The notes below the pieces were generated by a model. It searched no databases, was not told where the DNA came from, and was given only the letters and a program-made list of their open reading frames with translations. DNA of 64,000 nucleotides, taken from Chitinophagaceae bacterium (GTDB lineage: Bacteria; Bacteroidota; Bacteroidia; Chitinophagales; Chitinophagaceae). The stretch is from positions 124,001 to 188,000 of the forward strand of contig JADKKJ010000012.1 of assembly GCA_016720565.1 (NCBI GenBank), written 5' to 3'. This document shows, in pieces, positions 26,690 to 32,849 of this stretch (positions are counted from its first letter, which is position 1; each line of letters opens with the position of its first letter). The translations under genes and the position numbers were made by a program.

Positions 26690-26779
26690 GCTTGGTCGAA
26701 AGTCCATAGTCACTTGTCGTGAGTCAGGCCAATTACCGAACTCCAGACCTGAGACTCCGGACTTACGACTTCGCAAAAG
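26690..26779. repeat. AGTC-word repeats in the tRNA-Thr/tRNA-Gly spacer
   Basis: The roughly 90-base spacer consists of AGTC-type words (AGTCCATAGTC, GTGAGTC) in its first part and their complements (GAGACTCCGGACTT, ACGACTT) in its second part, so it can form a long imperfect hairpin between the two mature tRNAs. Same architecture as the rpoB-rpoC spacer but with a different core word. Confidence 0.5.
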
Positions 26780-26852
26780 AGCGGAAGACGAGGTTCGAAC
26801 CCGCGACCTACAGCTTGGAAGGCTGTCGCTCTACCAACTGAGCTACTTCCGC
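26780..26852 (-). tRNA. tRNA-Gly (TCC anticodon)
   Basis: A 73-nt minus-strand cloverleaf: GCGGAAG/CTTCCGC acceptor stem, AGCTCAGTTGGTAGAGC D arm, ACAGC-CTTCCAA-GCTGT anticodon arm (anticodon TCC), GGTTCGAACC T arm. No CCA encoded. Confidence 0.96.
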
Positions 26853-26970
26853 ATTTATCCAACTTAGCTTGGCGAAGGGGATCAACCACCGTTGCTTTTG
26901 CCAGGAAGGATATCCCGCATTTTGCCTAAGCTCATGCAAGATTTTAATTTAAAAGAACTTCAACTATCTC

Positions 26971-26999
26971 TGTTCGCCTTCGCTATGCTTGGGCGAACA
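26971..26999. repeat. Hairpin TGTTCGCC/GGCGAACA upstream of tRNA-Gly
   Basis: Perfect 8-base arms at 26971-26978 and 26992-26999 with a 13-base loop, in the 149-base spacer between tRNA-Tyr and tRNA-Gly. No T-tract follows in the minus direction, so a processing hairpin or inserted repeat unit is more likely than a terminator. Nothing else recognisable lies in this spacer. Confidence 0.5.
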
Positions 27000-27001
27000 A
27001 G

Positions 27002-27084
27002 TGGGCAAGGATGGATTCGAACCACCGAACTCGTAAGAGGACAGATTTACAGTCTGTTGCCGTTGGCCACTTGGCTACTTGCCC
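27002..27084 (-). tRNA. tRNA-Tyr (GTA anticodon)
   Basis: An 83-nt class II tRNA on the minus strand with a long variable arm: GGGCAAG/CTTGCCC acceptor stem, ACAGA-CTGTAAA-TCTGT anticodon arm (anticodon GTA), variable arm around CCTCTTACGAGT, GGTTCGAATCC T arm and A discriminator. No CCA encoded. Confidence 0.96.
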
Positions 27085-27134
27085 ATTTAGTTAACTCCCA
27101 GCCGTTAGTGGCTGGCAGCTACCTGCTATTCCGG

Positions 27135-27207
27135 AGCCACTTGTCGGAATCGAACCAACGACCTACTGATTACAAATCAGTTGCTCTACCAGCTGAGCTA
27201 AAGTGGC
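27135..27207 (-). tRNA. tRNA-Thr (TGT anticodon)
   Basis: A 73-nt minus-strand cloverleaf: GCCACTT/AAGTGGC acceptor stem, AGCTCAGCTGGTAGAGC D arm, ACTGA-TTTGTAA-TCAGT anticodon arm (anticodon TGT), GGTTCGATTCC T arm. First gene of the four-tRNA cluster that leads into tuf. Upstream (27217-27286) lie nested small hairpins and a TACCTTTG box (27279-27286) that is probably the -7 element, without a clear -33 TTG. Confidence 0.95.
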
Positions 27208-27389
27208 GATTGCTATCCGCCGCAACTTTTGTTCAGGGCGGTAAAGGCAATAAAGAGCTACCCCATTTATTGGGGAGGCAAAGGTAAGGGAAATTGATAA
27301 TCGGAAAAATTTTAGCAAAGATTTTTTTGCTTGTTTTCAGGCATTTGGAGAAGATTTCTCCATTTGATCACCCGGAACATTAAGCGCAT

Positions 27390-27420
27390 AAAAAAAAGGA
27401 GAGGGTTCTTTCCTCTCCTT
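27390..27420 (-). terminator. Intrinsic terminator of hpf
   Basis: Arms AAGGAGAGG (27397-27405) and CCTCTCCTT (27412-27420) with a 6-base loop, followed on the minus strand by a run of Ts (As at 27390-27398). Located 20 bases past the hpf stop codon. Confidence 0.88.
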
Positions 27421-27439
27421 CTTTCCATTTTTGCCGGCA

Positions 27440-27739
27440 TCAGGCGGCTTTTCTTTCCTTATTTTTTTTGAGCAGCATGATCAACGAATCCATTGCGTCA
27501 TCGAATGATCCTTCAAATGATTTACTTGTTGATTTTACAAAAAAATTCTGTTTGGGTACATGAACACGGATCTCGGCGATCTTGTCTTTGATGGCCTGGG
27601 CAAAATTGTCCAGTTTAAGGAAGATCTTTACTTCAATGATCCGGCCATTGAATGTTTCCAGTTTCCTGATCTTGTTCTGAACATAGTCGATCAGCTTACT
27701 GTCCGCAACAAAATGAACTGTCTGAATGTTTACGTTCAT
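27440..27739 (-). CDS. hpf: Ribosome hibernation-promoting factor, short form (HPF/RaiA family)
   Basis: A 99-residue protein matching the sigma-54 modulation/S30EA family: N-terminal MNVNIQTVHFVADSKLIDYVQNKIRKLE, the central IIEVKIFLKLDN strand and a C-terminal helix containing FEGSFDDAMDSLIMLLKKNKERK. The length fits the short HPF/YfiA type without a dimerising C-terminal domain. It binds the 30S subunit in slow growth. Located between xerC and the tRNA cluster, with its own terminator. Confidence 0.9.
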   Translation of the reverse strand: MNVNIQTVHFVADSKLIDYVQNKIRKLETFNGRIIEVKIFLKLDNFAQAIKDKIAEIRVHVPKQNFFVKSTSKSFEGSFDDAMDSLIMLLKKNKERKAA

Positions 27740-27825
27740 AATCTAACAATTTTTGATCTGCAATAAATAAAGAACTGAATTCCTCTTTCGCAGGGTGCGT
27801 TCTTTTATCACATTTAAGTTACAGC

Positions 27826-27860
27826 AAAAAGGGCCATTCCCCAACAAAATCAGGGGCAAT
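27826..27860 (-). terminator. Possible terminator after xerC
   Basis: An imperfect hairpin (ATTCCCC near 27836-27842 against GGGGCAAT at 27853-27860, one bulge) followed on the minus strand by a GGCCC segment and TTTTT (As at 27826-27830). It lies just downstream of the xerC stop codon. The stem is weak and the T-tract is offset, so this is tentative. Confidence 0.35.
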
Positions 27861-27877
27861 TTTTCAACGTTTTAACA

Positions 27878-28786
27878 CTAGCCCCTGGGATGGGCCTTCT
27901 TATGTATGTCGCGAAGCTTATCTATGGTATTATGGGTATAAACCTGCGTGGCTGCCAGGCTGCTATGCCCCAGTAATTCCTTAACCGCATTAAGGTCTGC
28001 GCCATTATTCATCAGGTGGGTGGCAAAGCTGTGCCGAAGTATATGGGGACTTCGTTTCTCCAGCGTGGTGGTCATGGCCAGCAGGGAATTCACGATATTC
28101 CAGGCATACTTGGGATATAATTTCCTGCCTTTTTCTGTGATCATTAATGGCGACTCCTGGTCAGGAAGGGCCTCGGGGAACAGCTGTGTTTTCTGTTTTT
28201 CATACTCCTTTATCAGGTCCACTAATTCATTGCTCAAAGGAATGATCCTTTCCTTGTTTCCTTTTCCCAGCACCTTCACCTGCTTTTTTTCCAGGTCCAG
28301 CTGTCTTGTCTTCAGGTTGATCAGTTCGCTTAATCGCATTCCTGTGGCATAAAACATATGGATCATCAGCGAAGCGTTCATTGACCGCCAATCCTCCGAA
28401 TGAATACTGAGGTTTTCCAGCAGGTCGGCCGCTTCAGTTTCTTTTACAAATGCGGGAAGCCTGGTACCTGTTTTTAATCCATGTACTTTGGCCATCGGAC
28501 TTGCTTCTATCTCTCCTGTTCTTAAAAGGTATTTGAACAGGGAACGAAGACTGGAGATCTTACGGTTAATAGAACTTGATTCAAGTCCAAGGTTCTTTAA
28601 TTCTGCCAACCAGGACCGAATGAAACTATGCGTAGCCGTTGGAATACTGGTACCCGGGTACATGCGGTCCAGGAATTCCATGAAGTCCCGCAGGTCATTC
28701 TTATAAGAGGTGATGGTATGCTCTGAGTATCTTTTCTCGAACTTCAGAAAATCCAGGAAGGATTGTATGGATCCGGTTTCGGGCAT
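27878..28786 (-). CDS. xerC: Tyrosine recombinase XerC/XerD
   Basis: A 302-residue tyrosine recombinase of the chromosome-dimer-resolution type. The N-terminal SAM-like core-binding domain (FLDFLKFEKRYSEHTITSYKNDLRDF) precedes the catalytic domain with Arg in FYATGMRLSEL, Lys in LGKGNKERIIPLS, His-Arg in HILRHSFATHL, His in LLGHSSL and the nucleophile Tyr283 in QVYTHNTIDKL. The neighbours are housekeeping genes (rpsU, hpf), and no attachment sites or phage genes are visible, so this is a resident Xer protein rather than an integrase of a mobile element. The XerC versus XerD assignment is by context only. Confidence 0.88.
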   Translation of the reverse strand: MPETGSIQSFLDFLKFEKRYSEHTITSYKNDLRDFMEFLDRMYPGTSIPTATHSFIRSWLAELKNLGLESSSINRKISSLRSLFKYLLRTGEIEASPMAKVHGLKTGTRLPAFVKETEAADLLENLSIHSEDWRSMNASLMIHMFYATGMRLSELINLKTRQLDLEKKQVKVLGKGNKERIIPLSNELVDLIKEYEKQKTQLFPEALPDQESPLMITEKGRKLYPKYAWNIVNSLLAMTTTLEKRSPHILRHSFATHLMNNGADLNAVKELLGHSSLAATQVYTHNTIDKLRDIHKKAHPRG

Positions 28787-28791
28787 TGGTA

Positions 28792-28839
28792 AAAATAAAA
28801 AAGGATAGCAGCAAAGCTATCAAACTTTACCGCTATCCT
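28792..28839 (-). terminator. Intrinsic terminator of rpsU
   Basis: Arms AGGATAGC (28802-28809) and GCTATCCT (28832-28839), with a further GCTATC copy in the 22-base loop that could give an alternative fold, followed on the minus strand by TTTTTTATTTTT. It lies 24 bases past the rpsU stop and ends 6 bases before the xerC start. Confidence 0.75.
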
Positions 28840-28862
28840 CTGAATATCTTAGTGGAAGGATA

Positions 28863-29060
28863 TTACTGCTCGATCTTGCCGCTGGCAATATTCTGCTTAT
28901 ACACCGCTTTCAGGATCTCACCACGACGCTTAACGGAAGGCTTGGTGAAAGACTGTCGCTCTCTTAATTGCAAAAGGACCTTCGATTTCTCGAATTTCTT
29001 CTTGTATTTCTTAAGGGCTTTGTCAATGTTTTCGCAATCTTTTGAATCAATGATCAGCAT
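28863..29060 (-). CDS. rpsU: 30S ribosomal protein S21
   Basis: A 65-residue S21: MLIIDSKDCENIDKALKKYKKKFEKSKVLLQLRERQSFTKPSVKRRGEILKAV is the whole conserved core, rich in Lys and Arg. It has its own promoter (29125-29155) and terminator. S21 proteins of this phylum take part in start-site selection on mRNAs that mostly lack Shine-Dalgarno sequences. Confidence 0.95.
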   Translation of the reverse strand: MLIIDSKDCENIDKALKKYKKKFEKSKVLLQLRERQSFTKPSVKRRGEILKAVYKQNIASGKIEQ

Positions 29061-29124
29061 AACTTTTTATACCTCCTCTGGTAGTTTTTAGTTGATCCCA
29101 CGGCCGATCAGGTTCCGGGGAGCG

Positions 29125-29155
29125 CAAATATAGCAGGAATTTTTGAATCGGGCAA
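29125..29155 (-). promoter_or_regulatory. Promoter of rpsU
   Basis: On the minus strand -33 TTG (29153-29155), 20-base spacer, -7 TATATTTG (29125-29132): a full consensus match. The predicted start near 29118 leaves a leader of about 58 bases. Confidence 0.75.
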
Positions 29156-29223
29156 ACCATGAGCCAAGAATTCTCCACCTGTTTTCTCCCAGAAAACAGC
29201 GAATTAACTGCTATTTTGCGTCT

Positions 29224-29811
29224 ATGTTCACAGGAATCATTGAAACTATGGGTGAAATAAAGGAGATCAACCCCCGGGGTTCCAACCTGGAATACTGGAT
29301 CCAATCCTCCATTTCCGACCAGTTAAAGATAGACCAAAGCCTTTCCCATAATGGTGTATGCCTTACCGTAGATGAAAAGGCTCCTGGCTCACACCGGGTC
29401 ACGGCAATTGAAGAAACCTTAAAAAAGACCAACCTGTCTGGCTGGAAACCAGGCAGCCTGGTAAACCTGGAAAGGGCTCTTAAACTGGGCGACCGACTGG
29501 ATGGCCACCTCGTACAGGGACATGTGGATGGATTGGGCATCTGCCGCGAACGAACGGTGAAGGATGGTTCCTGGGAATTTGAATTCAGGATACCAGGCAA
29601 ATTCGCTCCCCTGCTCATAGAAAAAGGCTCTGTGGCCATAAACGGGATCAGCCTGACCTGTTTTTGCGTAAAGAAGAAAAGCTTTCGCGTGGCAATCATT
29701 CCTTATACATACGAACATACCAATATGAGTGAATTACATACTGGTGATGAAGTGAATATTGAATTTGATATGGCAGGAAAATATATGCACAGGCAAAAAC
29801 AGTTGCGCTAA
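29224..29811 (+). CDS. ribE: Riboflavin synthase alpha chain
   Basis: A 195-residue enzyme that dismutates two 6,7-dimethyl-8-ribityllumazine molecules into riboflavin. ATG 29224 is chosen because MFTGIIE is the invariant start of the family; the open frame extends 27 codons further upstream without meaning. The two lumazine-binding repeats are visible: repeat 1 with SLSHNGVCLTV and VNLERALKLGDRLDGHLVQGHVDG, and repeat 2 with SVAINGISLTCF and ...TGDEVNIEFD. No FMN riboswitch is visible in the short upstream region shared with the divergent rpsU promoter. Confidence 0.95.
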   Translation: MFTGIIETMGEIKEINPRGSNLEYWIQSSISDQLKIDQSLSHNGVCLTVDEKAPGSHRVTAIEETLKKTNLSGWKPGSLVNLERALKLGDRLDGHLVQGHVDGLGICRERTVKDGSWEFEFRIPGKFAPLLIEKGSVAINGISLTCFCVKKKSFRVAIIPYTYEHTNMSELHTGDEVNIEFDMAGKYMHRQKQLR

Positions 29812-29819
29812 ATGTTATT

Positions 29820-30911
29820 ATGACCACCCAACCACTAACCGAGAAAAAAAGGTACTACCCTGCCATTGATGGACTTCGGGGCCTGGCCATTTTGCTGGTG
29901 GTCTTCCTCCATAATTTCGGATTCCTGAATTATTTTTTCTTTGGCTGGCTGGGAGTGGATCTGTTCTTTGTGATCTCGGGATTCCTGATAACGGGTATTC
30001 TGATTGACACCGTTGGCAAACCTGGGTACCTGAAAAAATTTTATATGCGCCGGGTCCTGCGAATATTCCCGGTTTATTACCTGGCGCTGTTTATATGCCT
30101 GTTCATTTTACCCATTATTCCAACACTCCATTATGATCCGGGATATTATTATGATAACCAGTTTTACATGTGGACCTACCTGCAGAACTGGCTGTTTATA
30201 TTTAAAGCACCCGATAGCAACCAGATGCTGCTGCACACCTGGTCACTGGCTGTGGAAGAGCAATTCTATTTATTCTGGCCGCTGGTCATATTATTCCTGC
30301 GCAAGCCAAAACGAATACTGATCTTTTCGCTGGCCCTTCTAATTTGTACTGGCGTTAGCCGGTTCCTGGTATGGGACCAGCAGATTGAAACATTGAGTTA
30401 TTCCAGCCTTTTTACTTTCACCCGTATTGATGGTCTTTGTATTGGCGCTATGATAAGCGTGATCCTGCGTATCGAGCCAGAATTACTCAGGAAAAATCTG
30501 CCCTATATCGTTTTGCTGCTGGCAGGTATCAACTTTGGATTTTATTTTATAAATGGAATGAATAATAATAATCTTCCATTCCTGGCCTTTGTGGGGTATA
30601 CTACTTTCGCCATGCTATTCGGTCTGCTGGTTTTTGAGGCGGCAGAAGGCAGGTCGAAACTGATAGAATTGCTTTTTAATAACCCATTCATGCGATTCTT
30701 TGGCAGGATATCCTATGGATTCTATGTATTCCACTGGCCTGTATACCTGATCTTTTTCGACCGTTTAAAATCGCAACTGCATTCACTGACCTCCCTGCAA
30801 TTTGCGGATCTGCTCGCTGCCATCCTTTGCACAGCCATTGCCATTGTTATCAGTATGGTTAGTTACCGCTATTTTGAAATGCCATTCCTGAAATTAAAAG
30901 CAAAATATTAA
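29820..30911 (+). CDS. Membrane acyltransferase, acyltransferase-3 family
   Basis: A 363-residue integral membrane protein with about ten hydrophobic helices and the acyltransferase-3 (OafA/YrhL-like) hallmarks: YPAIDGLRGLAILLVVFLHNF near residue 13-33, with the putative catalytic His in FLHN, GVDLFFVISGFLITGIL, and FYMRRVLRIFPVYYL, plus HTWSLAVEEQFYLFWP in the middle. Such enzymes O-acylate cell-surface glycans using acyl donors from the cytoplasm. It begins 8 bases after ribE. The C-terminal SGNH domain present in some relatives is absent. Confidence 0.9.
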   Translation: MTTQPLTEKKRYYPAIDGLRGLAILLVVFLHNFGFLNYFFFGWLGVDLFFVISGFLITGILIDTVGKPGYLKKFYMRRVLRIFPVYYLALFICLFILPIIPTLHYDPGYYYDNQFYMWTYLQNWLFIFKAPDSNQMLLHTWSLAVEEQFYLFWPLVILFLRKPKRILIFSLALLICTGVSRFLVWDQQIETLSYSSLFTFTRIDGLCIGAMISVILRIEPELLRKNLPYIVLLLAGINFGFYFINGMNNNNLPFLAFVGYTTFAMLFGLLVFEAAEGRSKLIELLFNNPFMRFFGRISYGFYVFHWPVYLIFFDRLKSQLHSLTSLQFADLLAAILCTAIAIVISMVSYRYFEMPFLKLKAKY

Positions 30912-30934
30912 GAACCCAAGGAATAACATTTGAG

Positions 30935-30942
30935 TAACTTTG
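30935..30942 (+). promoter_or_regulatory. -7 element TAACTTTG upstream of the radical SAM gene
   Basis: TAACTTTG matches TAnnTTTG exactly, 21 bases ahead of the ATG at 30964, so the short 52-base gap after the acyltransferase gene probably holds a promoter for the radical SAM/SDR/YfhO unit. No TTG lies at 19-20 bases upstream, so the -33 part is missing or degenerate. Confidence 0.4.
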
Positions 30943-30963
30943 CAGATTAGTTAAGAGTAACAC

Positions 30964-32127
30964 ATGTATAAATCGAGTGACTATTTAGTTAGGGGTTATA
31001 ACTTTTTGTATAACAGGATTTTTCCACGCAACAAAAGGCTTTCCACATTAGCTCTTTTTGGCACTGATCTTTGCGATTCAGCCTGTAAGCACTGCCTCAT
31101 CTGGACAAAAAGACCCGTAAACTATTTGCCATTTGAAAAAATAAAAGATATTATGAATAGCAAGGCTATTCATAAGTCTACCACGATAGCCCTGGCGGGT
31201 GGCGAGTACCTGCTTCACCCGGAGGCCGTCACCATTATGGGTTGGTTTCGGGACCACCACCGGAATTTTGATCTGCTAACCAATTGCCTCCAACCGGATC
31301 TTGCAATTGAAGCCATAAAGAAACATCCTCCGCGAAGGGTTTATATTTCATTGGATGGCGACCAGGAATCCTATTTGCACATGAGGGGCAAAGATGGATA
31401 CGACGGGATCATCAGGGTCATAGAGGCATTACACCAGACTGTTCCCATAAGCATCATGTTCACTTTATCTCCTTACAATGATTTCCAGGACATGGAGCAT
31501 GTGATGAAGGTGTGTAAAAAATACAACATAGATCTTCGCATCGGCGTTTATAATGATATATCTTTCTTTGACACGATTGAAAACGCGCACCAGCATGAGA
31601 TCGGCTCTCTCAAGTCGGAACACATAAGAAATTTTTCCGAGGCCAAGGCGCTGATCAATAAAAAGCAAACCAATGCCGAGGTTGGAAAAGGATCTTCGGA
31701 ACTGATAAATATCAGGGAACGTTTACCAGAAGAGCTGAAAGACTTTGGAGAAAATTATGATTTCCTGGTGCTTTATGATGAATGGAGAAGGAATGGACTT
31801 AAATTATCCTGCAATAGTATTCTAGACAGCATAGTTGTTTTACCGAATGGAGATGTGCCTATTTGCCAGAATTTAGACGTTTTAATTGGTAATGTTCATA
31901 CCAATACCCTCGACGAAATTTTAAAAATGCCCGAAACGCTAAAGACACAGAAACACTATTCAAAAAATTGCAATGCCTGCTGGATCAATTTCCATCGCAA
32001 GTATGATATTATCCTTTATCGTTCTTTCGAACGCTATTTTGGTAAAAATGTAACAGGTAAATTGCTGGGTTACTATTGGTGGGAAAGTGAGAAGAAGAAA
32101 TCTTACCGCCAAATCATCCGTTCATGA
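30964..32127 (+). CDS. Radical SAM protein with SPASM-like C-terminal cluster domain
   Basis: A 387-residue protein with the radical SAM Cx3Cx2C motif at Cys37-Cys41-Cys44 (FGTDLCDSACKHC), the glycine-rich SAM-binding strand ALAGGEYLLHPE near 80 and YISLDGDQESY. The C-terminal part (LSCNSILDSIVVLPNGDVPICQN, then NCNACW) has the spacing of a SPASM or twitch auxiliary-cluster domain, which is found in peptide-modifying and heparinase-type maturases as well as in lipid and sugar enzymes. No small precursor peptide gene is visible nearby. Its stop overlaps the SDR gene by four bases. By eye the first part is more AT-rich than neighbouring genes. The substrate is unknown. Confidence 0.85.
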   Translation: MYKSSDYLVRGYNFLYNRIFPRNKRLSTLALFGTDLCDSACKHCLIWTKRPVNYLPFEKIKDIMNSKAIHKSTTIALAGGEYLLHPEAVTIMGWFRDHHRNFDLLTNCLQPDLAIEAIKKHPPRRVYISLDGDQESYLHMRGKDGYDGIIRVIEALHQTVPISIMFTLSPYNDFQDMEHVMKVCKKYNIDLRIGVYNDISFFDTIENAHQHEIGSLKSEHIRNFSEAKALINKKQTNAEVGKGSSELINIRERLPEELKDFGENYDFLVLYDEWRRNGLKLSCNSILDSIVVLPNGDVPICQNLDVLIGNVHTNTLDEILKMPETLKTQKHYSKNCNACWINFHRKYDIILYRSFERYFGKNVTGKLLGYYWWESEKKKSYRQIIRS

Positions 32128-32849
32128 CCCAAAAAGTGCTCATTATTGGAGGAAGTTCCGGCCTGGGGCGGCAACTCGCCACTCTCTACGCTTCTGACAG
32201 CGCCCGGGTTGCCGTTATTGCAAGAAGAGGCCAATTACTAACGGAACTTAAAAATCAATATCCCTCCATCCTCATACGGCAGGCCGATATGGCCGAGCCC
32301 GATATATCTTCCATCATCGGTGCGATCATTCATGAACTGGGAGGACTTGATACACTGATCATAGCTGCTTCAATTATTCATTTCAACCCGGACATGAAGT
32401 GGCAATATGAAAAAGAAACCATTGATGTTAATGTGGCTGGCTTTACCAGGGTATTGGATATTGCCTGGACCTATTTTAAAAGCCAGGGAAAAGGCCAAAT
32501 AGTCGGGATCTCATCTATTGCTGCCATTCGAGGAAATAAAATGGCACCCGCTTATCATGCCAGTAAATCATTTCAGCATATTTACCTGGAAAGTTTGCGT
32601 GTACGGGCAGGCTTTGAAAAAAATAATATCACCGTTACAGAACTGATCCCCGGCTATATGAAAACGGAGATGGGCAAGGGAGATCGAATGTTCTGGATCG
32701 CTTCGGTTGAAAAAGCCGCCAGGCAGGCCTTTCGCGCCATCCAGGCCAGAAAGAATATAGCGTTCATAACTAAAAGATGGTGGTTTGTATTTCAAATTCA
32801 GAAACACCTTCCTTTCTGGCTATATGAAAAATTGGTAAACAGGAAATGA
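32124..32849 (+). CDS. Short-chain dehydrogenase/reductase
   Basis: A 241-residue SDR: IIGGSSGLGRQLA (nucleotide-binding, residues 7-19), catalytic Ser in VGISSIAAIRG and Tyr144/Lys148 in YHASK. The basic ARRG after the second strand suggests NADP(H) preference. It is translationally coupled on both sides: ATGA overlap with the radical SAM gene (32124-32127) and with the YfhO-like gene (32846-32849). Its C-terminal hydrophobic and aromatic tail (KRWWFVFQIQKHLPFWLYEKLVNRK) may associate with membrane, as in SDRs acting on lipid substrates; that is inference. Confidence 0.88.
   Translation: MTQKVLIIGGSSGLGRQLATLYASDSARVAVIARRGQLLTELKNQYPSILIRQADMAEPDISSIIGAIIHELGGLDTLIIAASIIHFNPDMKWQYEKETIDVNVAGFTRVLDIAWTYFKSQGKGQIVGISSIAAIRGNKMAPAYHASKSFQHIYLESLRVRAGFEKNNITVTELIPGYMKTEMGKGDRMFWIASVEKAARQAFRAIQARKNIAFITKRWWFVFQIQKHLPFWLYEKLVNRK

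Noticed and set aside
27878..28786. Tyrosine recombinase as evidence of an integrated element
   Set aside because: Neighbours are housekeeping genes, no direct-repeat attachment sites or phage/conjugation genes are visible; it is a resident XerC/D.
29061..29223. FMN riboswitch upstream of riboflavin synthase
   Set aside because: The region is short, mostly the divergent rpsU promoter, and lacks the conserved RFN-element core.
29143..29223. N-terminal extension of riboflavin synthase
   Set aside because: The family invariably starts MFTGIIE, found at 29224; the upstream codons overlap the rpsU promoter.
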